DNA from: Pyrrhosoma nymphula
Lineage: Eukaryota > Arthropoda > Insecta > Odonata > Coenagrionidae
Direction of reading: 5' to 3'
Assembly (NCBI GenBank): GCA_963573305.1
Contig: OY754329.1
Span: forward strand, 145,091,266 to 145,155,265
DNA: 64,000 nucleotides
Positions 9,673 through 20,289 of the stretch are shown here, piece after piece; position 1 is the first letter of the stretch, and every line of letters begins with the position of its first letter. The notes beneath the pieces were generated by a model. The model saw nothing but the letters and a program-made list of their open reading frames with translations, was not told the DNA's origin and searched no databases. The position numbers and the translations under genes were made by a program.

Positions 9673-10187
9673 TTCGGCAAATGCATATTTTGAAAATCTG
9701 TAACAAAGCTAAAATATGACTTATGACTAGGCGCCGAAAATTCGACAAGCATCGGCACGCTCCGTCGTTAACGCCGAAAGAATCCGAGAGTGCAAAGCGG
9801 CGAAGCGCGGGACGGGGTTTGGAATACGTCTCGCCCGCAAAAATGCATCGAAGAGAGCGGCGACGCGGCGTGGCGGTCACGGTTTCTCGTGTAATGTTTT
9901 AAAGCACACAAGGTGAACCGAAGTCGGAGCGGGGTGGGGCCCTCATCCCCGATGTACGTTGACAATTACAATGTTAGTGCGTTGACAAGTGCAAGAAGAA
10001 AGGTGGACGGGCCGTAACCGCTCGGGCCTCGTGCGTCCTTTCATTTTACCGTTTACATACTTGCCCGGTCCCACGAAAACGGAAGGCGCTGAAGGGGCCC
10101 CGCGCTACCCGAGGCCGTCCGGGCCCCCGCAGGGCCAGGGGCCCTGGCGGCGATTCCCGCCCGCCCGCCCTGGCCAGTCTGCTCCTG

Positions 10188-10195
10188 GCTCCAGG
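10188..10195 (+). repeat. hAT target-site duplication, right copy
   Basis: GCTCCAGG lies immediately after the right terminal repeat, identical to 8570-8577. Together the two copies fix the insertion boundaries to the base. Confidence 0.95.
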
Positions 10196-10925
10196 GTCAC
10201 ACTGCCGGGCTCCTGATCCCTCAGCAGGAAGAGAACTGCCAACCATTCTTCTCTTGGTGTTCCCTCGCTCGCCCTTCTCCACCTTTGATTCTCGATCTTT
10301 GCTGTCGACTTCGCTTTTTTCTAACCTCGAGTCGTGAATCAGAAGTGACTCATATAATGATCCACGCCAATATTCCCTATTCCCTCCCCTCTTTGTGTTT
10401 CAAGGTGGCAACAGAACCAGAACCCCAGCCAGAGAATATTAGAACCCCAGCCAACCCTGAGATAGAAATCTGTGTAAATCTTTTGAAAATCAGCCTGCAA
10501 TTAATTGTTCCCGGGCCACCCTTTGGAAGTGCGCAGGTTTTATTGTGTCGCATTCTATCGCATTATGGGAGTCACTACTCGTACGAAATTTGATGCTTAC
10601 GTCGATCGGCAGAATATATAGTTTAATGGTACGCATAATAAAATAGGTAACGCTTCTGTTGCAAGCACTGCGGGCGTACCTAGTGTTTGACACCTACGAA
10701 ATTAGCCTCCAATATTACATTGGTAGTAAAATAAATGAGGTGGGTTGAAACATTTAAATGCAGCCTTTTTTCCTCGTAAAGTTCGTTATCACTTAACAAC
10801 CATGGCAAAGCACCCATTAATTTATACACGACATAATTACGTAACACTCAATTGTTGGCTTCTTTGTAATTTCCCCACACTTTTACTTCTGATCATGGTT
10901 TGTAAGAGAATGATTCAGTTAATAT
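10196..10925. other. Non-coding DNA after the hAT insertion
   Basis: No gene is supported. A short direct repeat (AGAACCCCAGCCA) occurs at 10419-10431 and 10441-10453. The rest is ordinary AT-rich sequence with short overlapping frames. Confidence 0.5.
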
Positions 10926-11109
10926 AAGATAACGCTTTGTATTTTCCACACTACTTTTAATGCCCCTCAACCGGTTTCGACGTTTTCACGTCATTTTCAA
11001 GAGGAAAATGAACCCTATTTTCCATGGCCCTCCTCTTGAAAATGACATGAAAACGTCGAAACCGGTTCAGGTACGTTAAAAGTAGTGTGAAAATACAAAG
11101 TGTTATCTT
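10926..11109. repeat. Fold-back element with CCGGTTTCGACGTTTTCA arms
   Basis: The arms (about 10926-11010 and 11028-11109) are near-perfect reverse complements. They run inward from AAGATAACRCTTTGTATTTT through CACACTACTTTTAA and CCGGTTTCGACGTTTTCA to TCATTTTCAAGAGG, with a short centre. The GAAACCGGT...ACGTCATTTTCAAG motif is a type of short fold-back or MITE that I believe recurs in arthropod genomes. No coding frame is present. The target duplication is unclear. Confidence 0.85.
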
Positions 11110-12803
11110 TTATTGATATGAATTTCCACCAAGTAAACTCGTCAACGATTGATCTAATAAGAATGATTCAGGCCTTACTTTTATTGTCGCGACCATGGTT
11201 TGATGAAGTACGTAAATACTGACAGTTACTGTCGAAACTATTGTCGATTATAAATGTGTGGAGATATAGATAAAAGTTTCAAATTATTGAGCGATGTGTA
11301 TCACTTGCGGATATTTAAGTCAGAAGTATTCGCTCTTGTAAGCATTCAACACGTTTTCATTCGCCATAAGTCGAAAATGGTTGGTGTCCTAACTTCTGCC
11401 GCACGCTCTTGTGGCAGCTTGCTGGGGACCGCGTAGATGCTGACAGATCTATCGGGAGGACAATCCTAAGGTCGGTCAATCGGGAGTATGCCCGTGGCCC
11501 CGCAATAGTGGTCGGTAGTTATATTTGCTCTTGAGTTAAATACAAACTTGTTATATGATAACTCTTTAGATAGGAATAAATGTTGTATTTGTTCCCCTTT
11601 TTTATGAAAAATCATGTCACAATTTTATCAATTTATTAATTCCTTTATTTTCTGGGACACAATTGCGTATTTGGCCCGGGGCCTCGAAATCCAAACGGCA
11701 ACCCTTAATGTAGACATCGAATCTCGAGGAATTTCGGGGGAAAAAACTCAGGATATCTGGGAAACCTCATGGGATTTCACTTCCCTCTTTCCGTCGCCAC
11801 CGTGTCATTACAGGATTGGCGAAGCGGAAGATGTGACTCATTCAATGCGAGATGGTGGGATTCATATTTTTCTCCGTCTTCCCGCTCTTGTTTGTCTCCA
11901 TCATCTCTTCGCCTTCTCAGAATCTGTGTCGCATCATCTTCTCCTTCCCGCTCCTCCCAAGCCTCCCTTTTCTCACCTCGCCTCCACCCCCGCATCGCTT
12001 ACAGAATCCTAAATAAGGCCCGCTGCCGCACATGTGCTGTCTTCGTCTTTCTCCCGCGCGGCGTCTGTTTTGCCCGTTCGCGATGCTTTTCGCACTTGCG
12101 TCGCGCCGTTGAGGGTTCTGCTTCGAGCCCTTCCCTCCCCCCTGACCCATTTTCTCCCCACCCCGTGGTGGCTGACGGTGGCGTAAGTCTGAACTCGTGT
12201 CCGGAGTAAGTGATTTGTTGCTGCTGGTGAAGTCTCCTGAAGTAAGCGTCGCCGAGACTTGGTTCTCACGGTTCACGAAGGATTGCCCGAAATTAAATGA
12301 GTGACAAAATGTCATTTTAAAAAGGCTTTTTTTCTTCTTTTATTCCTTTTTAAAGCCTACAGAAATCGGGTGCAATGCTCATTTCATTGGTGAAATGGTA
12401 AAGAAACGTCATGGGAACCTGACGTACGAAGTTCAGAAGTGATATGTTGTGAAGTTTTCATTTTGACCAATGTTATATGTTAAAATTGAAATTCGCGTTG
12501 GATATAAAATTTGTCGCCCTTAGTTATATCAGTAGCTTATCATTTAGATCTATATCTATCATTTCTGATCCCCTGTTACTCTTCAATTACTATGCTCAAT
12601 ATCCTGTATCTTAAAGAATAATTAATGTTTAATCTACTGTACCATTAGTAAAGGCAGGAGGTTGTGCATTGTAAGTTATCGCTGAGTAAACTAAAAAAAT
12701 CAGAGCAGAAATAGTCTAATATGGAGCAGAAATAGTACTAAGTGAAAACAAGGATGTAATTTCATACCGCGTTTCCATCTAAATCGCTAAGAATGAACTT
12801 ATT
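11110..12803. other. Non-coding stretch with pyrimidine-rich islet
   Basis: No gene is supported. About 11780-12280 is C/T- and CpG-rich. It carries open frames of 132-146 codons on both strands (11614-12012 +, 11769-12209 +, 11917-12315 -) that overlap one another and are dominated by S, P, L or R, as expected by chance. The remaining DNA is AT-rich. Confidence 0.5.
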
Positions 12804-13166
12804 CGGGGATCGGTTTGGTGTGCTGGCTACAGTACTGGCTTCCAAACCCGAAGGCCCGGGTTCGAATCCTGGATGTGGCGATATTTATCTATGTACTTGC
12901 GCATCGGTGCACCACACTATAGTGCTTGGTACCGGCGCATGGTGCTATGTGGAGAAAATTTCCAGGTTTATCACTCTCTCATTTCGAAACAGTCATTGAA
13001 TCATTACACGGCGCTTTATGTTAAGAGTTGTCTAATGGCTACGTCAGGTTTTTCTCCTATTCCTTAACCCTCCGAAAAGTCCCACCCTTACCAACCTACC
13101 TCACTCCTCAGTGGCACTGATAATATTAGCTGTGGGTCGCCTTCTCATATAACCTACCAAAACTTC
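12804..13166 (+). repeat. tRNA-derived SINE, family A (copy 1)
   Basis: The tRNA-like head GGTTTGGTGTGCTGGCTAC is followed by AGTACTGGCTTCCAAACC and a perfect B box, GGTTCGAATCC (12859-12869). The body then has GTGCTATGTGGAGA, GCGCTTTATGTTAAGAG and a late TTAGCTGTGGGTCGCC plus ATAACCTACC, all shared in order with the copies at 28715 and 53283. It does not fold as a tRNA acceptor stem, so it is a SINE, not a tRNA gene. The internal Pol III promoter looks intact; activity is unknown. Confidence 0.85.
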
Positions 13167-13766
13167 AGTCCTCTTATTGCAAGGGGTGGTCCTTATTATT
13201 TTATTTTTAAATGACATTGGGCACCGCGAAAAAAGCCCAGCAGACAGCGTGGCATATCTGAGTAAGATGTTCCGTGAGAATCAGTTCGTCGGCGGCTTGG
13301 AACTCTTTGGAATCGGGAAGTGATCCGTTTCTCTCGATCCCCAGGGGCATTCGCGTTGAGCTCGCCACTCACGGATGTAAATTGCGCGGGTGGGCGCTCG
13401 GCCGCCGCGCCGTCCGATCATTTCGTCGATATTCCGGTCGCTCGCTCCCACTGCGAAAAGGCCCACCTCCTCCTCTTGCCTCTTCGCGTCGTTTTTTCTT
13501 ATTCTTTCTGCCTTTTTTCTCCGTCCCTTTTTGGCGAGCAATATTCGTCGGAGCGTGACGCGCGTGGGGAGTAGCGGTTCGTCGCGAGTAAAAGGTTAAA
13601 TCTTGAAATACGTTATTAGTTTCGTTCGCAGTGGTAATTCGCCTGGAAACTTGCGTAACCTAATTCCTCTCCTCCTTAAATCAGCTCTCACTGGGGAATT
13701 GGCCGGTGAAATACGAAATAATGTAAATTATTTATTTACAATTTGACGCGGAAATATTGTAATTGC
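13167..13766. other. CpG-rich non-coding patch
   Basis: No gene is supported. About 13260-13610 is CpG-rich with several overlapping chance frames on both strands. The flanks are AT-rich. Confidence 0.45.
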
Positions 13767-13965
13767 CTAGCCTCAATAGCGGCGGAGTAGATTCTCGCCT
13801 GCTAACCGTAAGGTCGCGAGTTTGAGTCCCTCTAAGTTAGATTTTTCACCACACAGGGTATGGGTGATGGTGTGCGCATCTCGTTGCATGCTCTTAAAAC
13901 CCTGATGTAAAAGGCTCCCCTTGTGCTGTTTTCAGTGGTATTTGAAGATAAATTTTTATTTATTA
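13767..13965 (+). repeat. tRNA-derived SINE, family B (copy 1)
   Basis: A tRNA-like head (TAGCGGCGGAGTAGATTCTC, then GCCTGCTAACCGTAAGGTCG) contains a B box, GAGTTTGAGTCCC (13818-13830). The body ATTTTTCACC...GGGTATGGGTGATGGTGTGC GCATCTC is shared with the copy at 40358. The tail runs into T/A-rich DNA. The body differs from family A. Confidence 0.75.
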
Positions 13966-15546
13966 TTATCAATATAATTTAACATGATATTTTAATATCA
14001 TAATATAAATTTGAGGAGCAAATTAGTAAAAATAAAAAAATCTGCAGCTCCTGTGAGTTTTATGCCCGAATGTTATAGTCTCAACTAACATTAACCGTAG
14101 GTACTGTCCTTACATCGTCAAGGCGCAAGTCTTACAAGGCAAGACACTGACTATTTGATATACCTACTTTTGAAAACTTATTCACTATTTTGAAATAACT
14201 AAGTTATGGGGAGCCATCTCACCAACTTTACGCCCACAACCAAGGAATGCATTTAGACAGACAGTACGAAACAGGATCTAAGGGTTCTAAAAATATCCTA
14301 AGGCTGTTCAATGCTGAGTTCAAAGATCTATCTCCACGCGAACCACGGGATTGATCTTGAATTTCTCCCCATAATATTTATTTTGTAAAATTACATAGGA
14401 ACCAGTAAATTTCCTGCAAATTTTCGAACCTAACATGTAACATGCTATGAAGAAATATATGGAAACAAATCTTGATTGGAAATGGGTTTTTGTGGAGAGG
14501 AATAAGTTAACTAGACATTTAAAAAAACTAAAATTGGACCTGTAAAACCCAGTTCTTTCATCGAATGTGATAAATGATTGAACTTTGGGAAGTTTTCGCG
14601 AGTCCTAGTGCTGCACGTCTTCCTCATCTTCATGCTCCTCTTCATCTCCGTGCGTGAACGTGGGCGTCTGGATTTGGTTCGCAGAAGTCCACTTCCCCCC
14701 CCCCCCTCCCCTCTAGTCACTCTTTTTGTATTCTTTTGGTGGCGTTCATTTCCGTTCGTCAACCAACCGACTGGCTCTCGGCTCCATTCCCCCGCCGCGC
14801 CACTATCCCCCACCTCTATCCCCACCTCCCACAACTCCGCCGCCGGATAAACATCGAGAGGGTGGGAGAGGGTCGCACTGTTGAGTATGTCGTAGGGAGC
14901 GGTGATTTGTGGAATCGAGAACTCCCGAAAAAAGGTTTTTTAAGGGCTGCTTTCTTTCGGCGAACTCCCCTTTTCCAAGGGGATGCCAGGGGCAGCTGCT
15001 GTAAATCCGGCGCGTCATTCAACTCGCTGTCGTTTTGCTCTATTTAAGTCCTCTCTTTCTCCCGTTATGTAGCGTAGTTTTGCTGCCGAAACTGGTTATA
15101 GGGCGTGCTCCTCTCCTGTGAGTTTATTTAGTGAAGTAATACCAACTTTTTGGGCGACTCCTTTTAGTGGGCATACTGGCGATGGAATTTTGAGCGTTTG
15201 GGTGATGGCTTGATGGTGTTACTTATCGTCACGCCTGGTAGGTAATTGGCAGAGCCAGGTTTGGATCACGCTGAAGTAGAATACATTTTTTCTCATCGTG
15301 ATAGTCCACCCCTCAATATTACATCTTGCACTCAGGAGCGTGGCTGCTTGCCACTTCATTTGCGTAATTTTTGCGATGAATGAGGGTTGAATAAATGTTT
15401 ACCAGGAGTGGTTTCCGACCTTTATTTTCGTACCCCTTGGCAGCCGATTTCCCTAAATTTAACGCCTAACTAATGTGATGTGCAGACTAGCAGAATGTGC
15501 AAATGTGTTAACTATATCTCCAGTGGATGATTTTACTCTTTAGTCA
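13966..15546. other. AT-rich DNA, then C-rich/CpG-rich islet
   Basis: No gene is supported. About 13970-14560 is AT-rich, with a small palindrome ATGATATTTTAATATCAT at 13984-14001. About 14590-15060 is C/T-rich and includes a run of 12 C at 14695-14706. Open frames there overlap on both strands and look non-coding. Confidence 0.5.
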
Positions 15547-15608
15547 CCTACCCCAGACAGTACCATAGGGTACTCCAGAGGGTACCTTAGGGTACTGTCT
15601 GGGGTAGG
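15547..15608 (+). ncRNA. 62 nt hairpin, candidate miRNA-like RNA
   Basis: The stretch folds into a single hairpin. CCTACCCCAGACAGTACC (15547-15564) pairs perfectly with 15591-15608. After one A-G mismatch, ten more pairs (TAGGGTACTC with GGGTACCTTA) close a 4 base loop, CAGA (15576-15579). Two of the ten inner pairs are G-U wobbles, which pair only in RNA from the + strand. Length and shape resemble a pre-miRNA, although the loop is small. It could instead be a short palindromic transposon remnant. No expression data are available. Confidence 0.4.
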
Positions 15609-15769
15609 AACACATAACCCCAGGCAGGGAGCCGCTGCTCAATATGGGTTTAGCCTTACGCGGCCGTTACTAATCACACACAACTACGCCTCGTAACGGC
15701 TACGGTGTAGAGTGAAGGCGGAATCATTTAGTTCGTATTAACCCTTTCTAAAATGGAATGAAGATGGCT

Positions 15770-15843
15770 TCGTGGTGTAGCTGGATTACACACTTTACCT
15801 GCATTGGGAGATACGGGTCCTACTTCTGGTCAACTCAAATGAT
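15770..15843 (+). repeat. tRNA-like segment, degenerate SINE head
   Basis: TGGTGTAGCTGG (15773-15784) fits a Pol III A box. About 45 bases on, GGTCCTACTTC loosely resembles a B box. The 3' side runs into T-rich DNA. I found no second copy in the window, so the call is weak. Confidence 0.35.
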
Positions 15844-15845
15844 TT

Positions 15846-18055
15846 TTTTATGGTTATTTCCCTCGCTTTGTTGTTAAATGGCGGTAAATATACATTGATT
15901 TCCTAACTGCTCATCCTTATCGAATACTATTGCTGTTATGGAATGGTACTTTATTTTAATCCTGACTTAATTTCTCGAAAAATTACATCCACTATTAATA
16001 ACGCTGTTTTCCACGTAGAGGTAAGTTCTGTACATTCCTGCATGCAAGTGCCCAGTAATCCTTGCAGAACTCCATGTAAAACGAGCATTATTTCCTCTGT
16101 GTTATTCCTTCCTTCAGCTCATCCCAGCATTCATCGTAATATAGTCTCCAAAGAGTCATTTCTCCCCACTCTTCCCATTTTCCCCGTAAATCCTTCCAAA
16201 CCCACCTTGATACTTAATCGAAACATGTTCACCATATCCTCTGCGTGCATCATGCGTTTTTTTCATAAAGATGCTCCCAGGAGAATATGTACCTGCTTTT
16301 ACGCCTTAAGTTTATGGCATTAAGGTTCTTCGAGCATTACTGGGACAATGAGTCTCGTGTAAGGAATGGTTGAACTACTAATTGGCGAAAAATGAAATCA
16401 GAGGATTTTGCAACTTTTGAATGCTCTCTGTGCGTTTCCATTCTCCTTACCGTCTTGTTTCTCTTCCTTCCCTTGGGCACAGCTTCCTCAGTCCCTTGAG
16501 CTCGCGCCGCCGAAACGTTGAGGCGTGTTCTTCCGACTTTGGCGAGCGGTTCCGCGGCTTTGCTTGTCCGACCACGGCAGTGCTTGCACCGTAATCTCAT
16601 ACAACGGGCCGCATTGTTTCTTTCCCTGCTCTCTCCGTCACGCTCGCTCCTGGGAAGCGAGTCACGTGACGAGTGACGTGGTCGCTCGGTGGGCCGAGAC
16701 GAAGCCGAAGTTTCTCATTTATGTTATTACAGCGCTGGCGATCGGGAAATATCTTATTTATGTGTGAATGCGTTCCTAGCTATCCGGTTGCATTTAGCTG
16801 ATGGATATGTTTCCTTCTGTGCTTCGAAAAAAAGTTCCTTCTTTGGAAGCTGAGTGTTTTTCTTTCCGAATATTTAATGAATATTTCACTCCATGATAGT
16901 AGTTGTATTATTTACAATAAACGTATTTTATGACAAATATCGAATAGAAGGTTATTTTACTTTGAGTATGAGATAATAGCGTGTGAATGTGACTAAGATG
17001 GTTGAACGTTGATCATATAATTCCTAGTTAGCAGAATATGGCTGTAGTTCATCCTCTAGGTAATGTCCAATCGCCAAGGTCGGGTTTTTTACGATGCGGA
17101 GTGGTCCATTGCACGACTACTAAATATAAATTGGTCATGGGGATAGGGTTGCGCAGTATAAGTTAAATCAAAACTCCTAAAATTCTTCCACATTGTACCT
17201 GAAGCGGTTTAATTTAATGATACCTAATGCTGCTCTTACACAGTAGAGAAAATATACTTTTTCATCTAAGAATTTTAGAAAATGTGAGATTCTCTCTCCA
17301 GCGCTTTCGAATTTTTTTCACTTCGTAATGGAACTTATTTGGCCTTCTATGAAATGGACTGTACTGTTATTCGCAATGTAGTACCAATTGTAAAAACATA
17401 AACATTTTTTAGCTTACAAGATATGGTTTTGCCACAATTTTACATTCGGTAATATTTCCCTTTCTCTCTTGATAATACACTTATTTGACTTCTCCATTTA
17501 AAAAATTCTTATTTTTATCACATTTCTTTCCCGAAAGCTTGTTACCGCGTTAAATATATGTTTAATTCAATTTTGGTGTGTTTGATTCCGCTAACCATCT
17601 TAAGCAGATATATATTATGAATTGTGGTATGATTCTCTTCGAAAAGGTTTGGAGAGGCTAAGTGTGTGAACTGAGGGATGCTCGTTGACGGTAATCTGTC
17701 CTTTTAGATGAAATTTCATCGTGTTACGGGGGCGAAGTTACGCTCGCTGGAGTGAAATGGTGTAGAGCCGAGAGGGGGCTTGAATTTTAACGGCTACCGT
17801 CTAGTTCGAATCGCTCGGTATGCCGCTACAAACAATGGAATCGTGCACCGTGTACGAACTATCGAGAATTCATGCAGTGTGCCCGTTCTAGCGGGGTGGC
17901 TCACATGAAAGGCCATTGTTCAGAAAATATTGAGGTTGGAACTTGAAGTCAAATGTAAATGAGAAAGATAATGCTGACAATTTCGGGGTGAGATGAGCCT
18001 CCGGGTCATGCGAGAATTTTGAATTGTTTTCCATTGGTCCTCCTCCGTTATTACG
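15846..18055. other. Non-coding AT-rich DNA with one CpG islet
   Basis: No gene is supported. A frame at 15943-16323 (+) of 126 codons resembles nothing I know. About 16440-16740 is CpG-rich and holds the palindrome GTCACGTGAC (16661-16670) with a TGACGTGG four bases later. About 16750-17700 is strongly AT-rich. Confidence 0.5.
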
Positions 18056-18071
18056 CCTTCCTAAGAGGTGA
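18056..18071 (+). repeat. Direct repeat flanking the gypsy relic (left)
   Basis: TTCCTAAGAGGTGA at 18058-18071 recurs at 18728-18741 on the other side of the gypsy fragment. Part of it (CTAAGAGGTGA) is also at 18700-18710. It could be a duplication made when the fragment was inserted or rearranged. Confidence 0.6.
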
Positions 18072-18082
18072 CTGTGGTGAAA

Positions 18083-18699
18083 AAACTACGCATTACGCAA
18101 TCCAAAAGGCATCCTAACGTACTCGTAGTGTCCACTGTTCACCACAAATCCTGTTTTTTCTTGGGAGTCAGGGGCCATTGGAATCTGGTGATAGCCACTT
18201 ATTAGATCTAATGTTGTAAAGTATCGACACCCACCTAGGTAGTCCAGTGTTTCCGCATTATTAGGAATCGGATAAATATCTGGTTTCATTACCGCGTTCA
18301 GGGCCCGAAATTCTATGCAAAAACGATACTGTGGTGTACCATCAAGGGATTTCTTCAGTACAATTACCACCGGCGAGCACCATGGGCTAGTACTGGGTAC
18401 AATTATTCCTGCCTTCTACTGTTTCTCCACGAATTGTTCAATCAGACCCTTTTGATGGAATGGGGTGCGATACGGTTTGCGGTAAATTGGCCGCGCGTCC
18501 CCTGTGGGAATCTGATTCTCTGTTATGTGGGTGGCTGGGGGGATTATCTACACCTGAAAACACATTCGCGAATTCAGCTAGGACTGGAATTAACACTTGC
18601 TTCTCTTCCTCTCCTAAATGACCCAATTTTTCCTCGAGCACTTGGAAGCTAACGGCCTCCTCTGACGTGGTGCATCGCACCCTCTTTCGTTCCGTGCCC
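18083..18699 (-). pseudogene. Ty3/gypsy-type retrotransposon pol relic
   Basis: On the minus strand, the higher-coordinate part (18680-18438) reads as the pre-RT linker, with VLAEFANVFSGVDNPP. The lower part (18370-18086) is the first half of a Ty3/gypsy reverse transcriptase, with IVLKKSLDGTPQYRFCI, ALNAV.KPD.YPIPN, FTTLDLISGYHQIP and VRMPFGLRNA visible. The linker and RT parts lie in different frames, and an in-frame TAG lies just before the RT part. The sequence stops after GLRNA, before the catalytic YxDD box. No LTR, gag, protease, RNase H or integrase is present, so it is a dead internal fragment. Short direct repeats lie on both sides. Confidence 0.9.
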
Positions 18700-18748
18700 C
18701 TAAGAGGTGAATAGGGAGGTGAATTTCTTCCTAAGAGGTGAATAGGGA
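18699..18748 (+). repeat. Two-copy 31 bp tandem repeat
   Basis: CCTAAGAGGTGAATAGGGA occurs at 18699-18717 and 18730-18748. The second copy overlaps the left flank of the SINE-like insert at 18746. Confidence 0.8.
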
Positions 18749-18898
18749 GCGTGGTGGCCTAGTGGGTAGAGTCCTACCCTGAATGTGTGAAATTCGCATG
18801 CCTGTGGCTTAGTCCGGGGTGAGCTCTACCCTCAACTATCCAAACCAACCTTCGCGAAGCTTCGGGTTGAATCACTGAGTGAGTGAAGAGGTGACTAG
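18733..18898 (+). mobile_element. Short tRNA-like SINE insert with flanking repeats
   Basis: A 140 bp segment (18746-18885) lies between AAGAGGTGAATAG (18733-18745) and AAGAGGTGACTAG (18886-18898). The flanks match at 12 of 13 bases and look like a target-site duplication. The insert starts GGAGCGTGGTGGCC and carries a good A box, TGGCCTAGTGGG. B-box-like matches (GGCTTAGTCC, GGGTTGAATC) are degenerate. It is distinct from families A and B. The flank motif is locally repeated, so the duplication could also be coincidental. Confidence 0.55.
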
Positions 18899-20289
18899 CA
18901 TCATCTCCTCGGAGGTGTCCATGGAACTGTCTTATGTTATGTCGCTTTTTTCGTCGTCATCATTTGTTTCCTATCAAATTCTTGGGACCGTAAATGCGCC
19001 TGCTTAGTTTCCCATTTCCGCTAATTCCGTTGCTGTAAATGGTGTGTACTGTGTCTACTAGTTTTTTCCGTCCATGAGCGTGGCGGACTTTTGATGAACC
19101 TCGTCAAATCATTAGCCTTTAGAATATAATGGGTCAGTTATGTTCAGTGCAGCGAAAAAAAGTTGTATTAGCAGAATACTGTTTTAGGAATTGAGTCGGC
19201 CGTTAACTTCAATTCTGTATGACATCTGAGACTGCTGAAAACGAAAATGTGTATTTACTATCCGTTATATGGTTCCTTTTCCGTTTGTTTTTCCGTGTAG
19301 TGAAATTGTTACATTAAGTCCTCTCAGTAATGCCGATAGTGTATTTGACAGGCAACTTAATACACCCGTGCTACTTCACCATGAAATGTGGGGTTCTCAG
19401 TTATTTATTTGGGACCTGCGAATTCAGTACCTACTGACTTTAATTTGCAGCTCAGTGAATTTATTAATTTACTTTTGTAATTTCGTCGTATTTTCTGCCG
19501 CATGGGTCGAAACTCTTTTGATCTTCATTCCTTTTTACACAAAGAGATGAGATCAGGAAGGGGACCATTCTTTAGGGCTTGGTGTACACTCTTGTCTGCT
19601 CCTAGAATCAGAAAAAGAAAACTCAAGCGATCAATAGTAGCGGTGTCTTTCCACTCTGCGTCAGGTGACTTCGTGCCTTATCTCGCTTCTCATTGCTGTT
19701 GGAAGCGTATTTGGATGCCATTGGCTGTGGAATCTGTCCGTGGGGATGATTTTTGATTTGCACGCTTCGGTTAAGTGACGAAAAAAAGAGCCGTGATATC
19801 TAGGCGTAATATCCATTAACCGTCAGGGGGATTCGAAGGTGGGGAGGCAAGACGCCGAGGGTTGATCGCTTTTCTATCCTCTGCCGGAATGGGATCGGGA
19901 GCTTTTTACAGGAAACTCAATCTTTTTCCGTTGCGTCGGCGTGTACGCTCAGTCCTCTTTTCAGTCAACGCTTTTGGGCAGTTCCGGGAAAACTTTCTCA
20001 TTAATTCTCTGCCATCGAACTCGTTTGCCACCCTCGCCGCGCTCACAACCCCGTTTTTCGAATCAGGGCCGCTTTTGAAATGCTCCCAGCCACCCTCATT
20101 GTCTCTACTCTACCCCCTCCGAGCCCCTCCTGTCGTACTCCCCCTCTTCCGTCGCGGTGGGGGTTAGAGGATGCTGCGGAGAGTTCGAAGGGATGTCTTC
20201 CCTCGTGTACGTTCTGTTTCAATATCCCCCCGTTTTTTTAATCATTCTCTCGTAATGTGACAGGTCTCTATCCATAAGTTTATTATAGA
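18899..20289. other. Non-coding DNA, partly CpG/C-rich
   Basis: No gene is supported. The first half is AT-rich. About 19640-20190 is richer in CpG and C/T, with a plus-strand frame at 19862-20167 that is S/P/L-rich and unrecognised. Confidence 0.5.

Larger units (their letters stand above)
8578..10187. mobile_element. hAT-superfamily DNA transposon, internally deleted
   Basis: The element is 1,610 bp. The left terminal repeat is CAGGGGCGGACTGG (8578-8591). The right one (10174-10187) reads CAGGAGCAGACTGG on the minus strand, so 12 of 14 bases match. Both ends lead into subterminal DNA rich in GGGCCCC. The exact 8 bp target duplication GCTCCAGG flanks it. On the minus strand it keeps a transposase first exon near the right end and a decayed C-terminal dimerisation region near the left end; the RNase H-like middle is not visible. 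Autonomous hAT elements are usually about 2.5-5 kb, so this looks like an internally deleted, non-autonomous derivative. A perfect target duplication suggests a fairly recent insertion, although the coding part is broken. A run of 12 C (8645-8656) lies close to the left end. Confidence 0.93.

Noticed and set aside
12811..12885. Possible functional tRNA gene with perfect B box
   Set aside because: There is no acceptor-stem pairing and the sequence continues into a SINE body shared with other copies.
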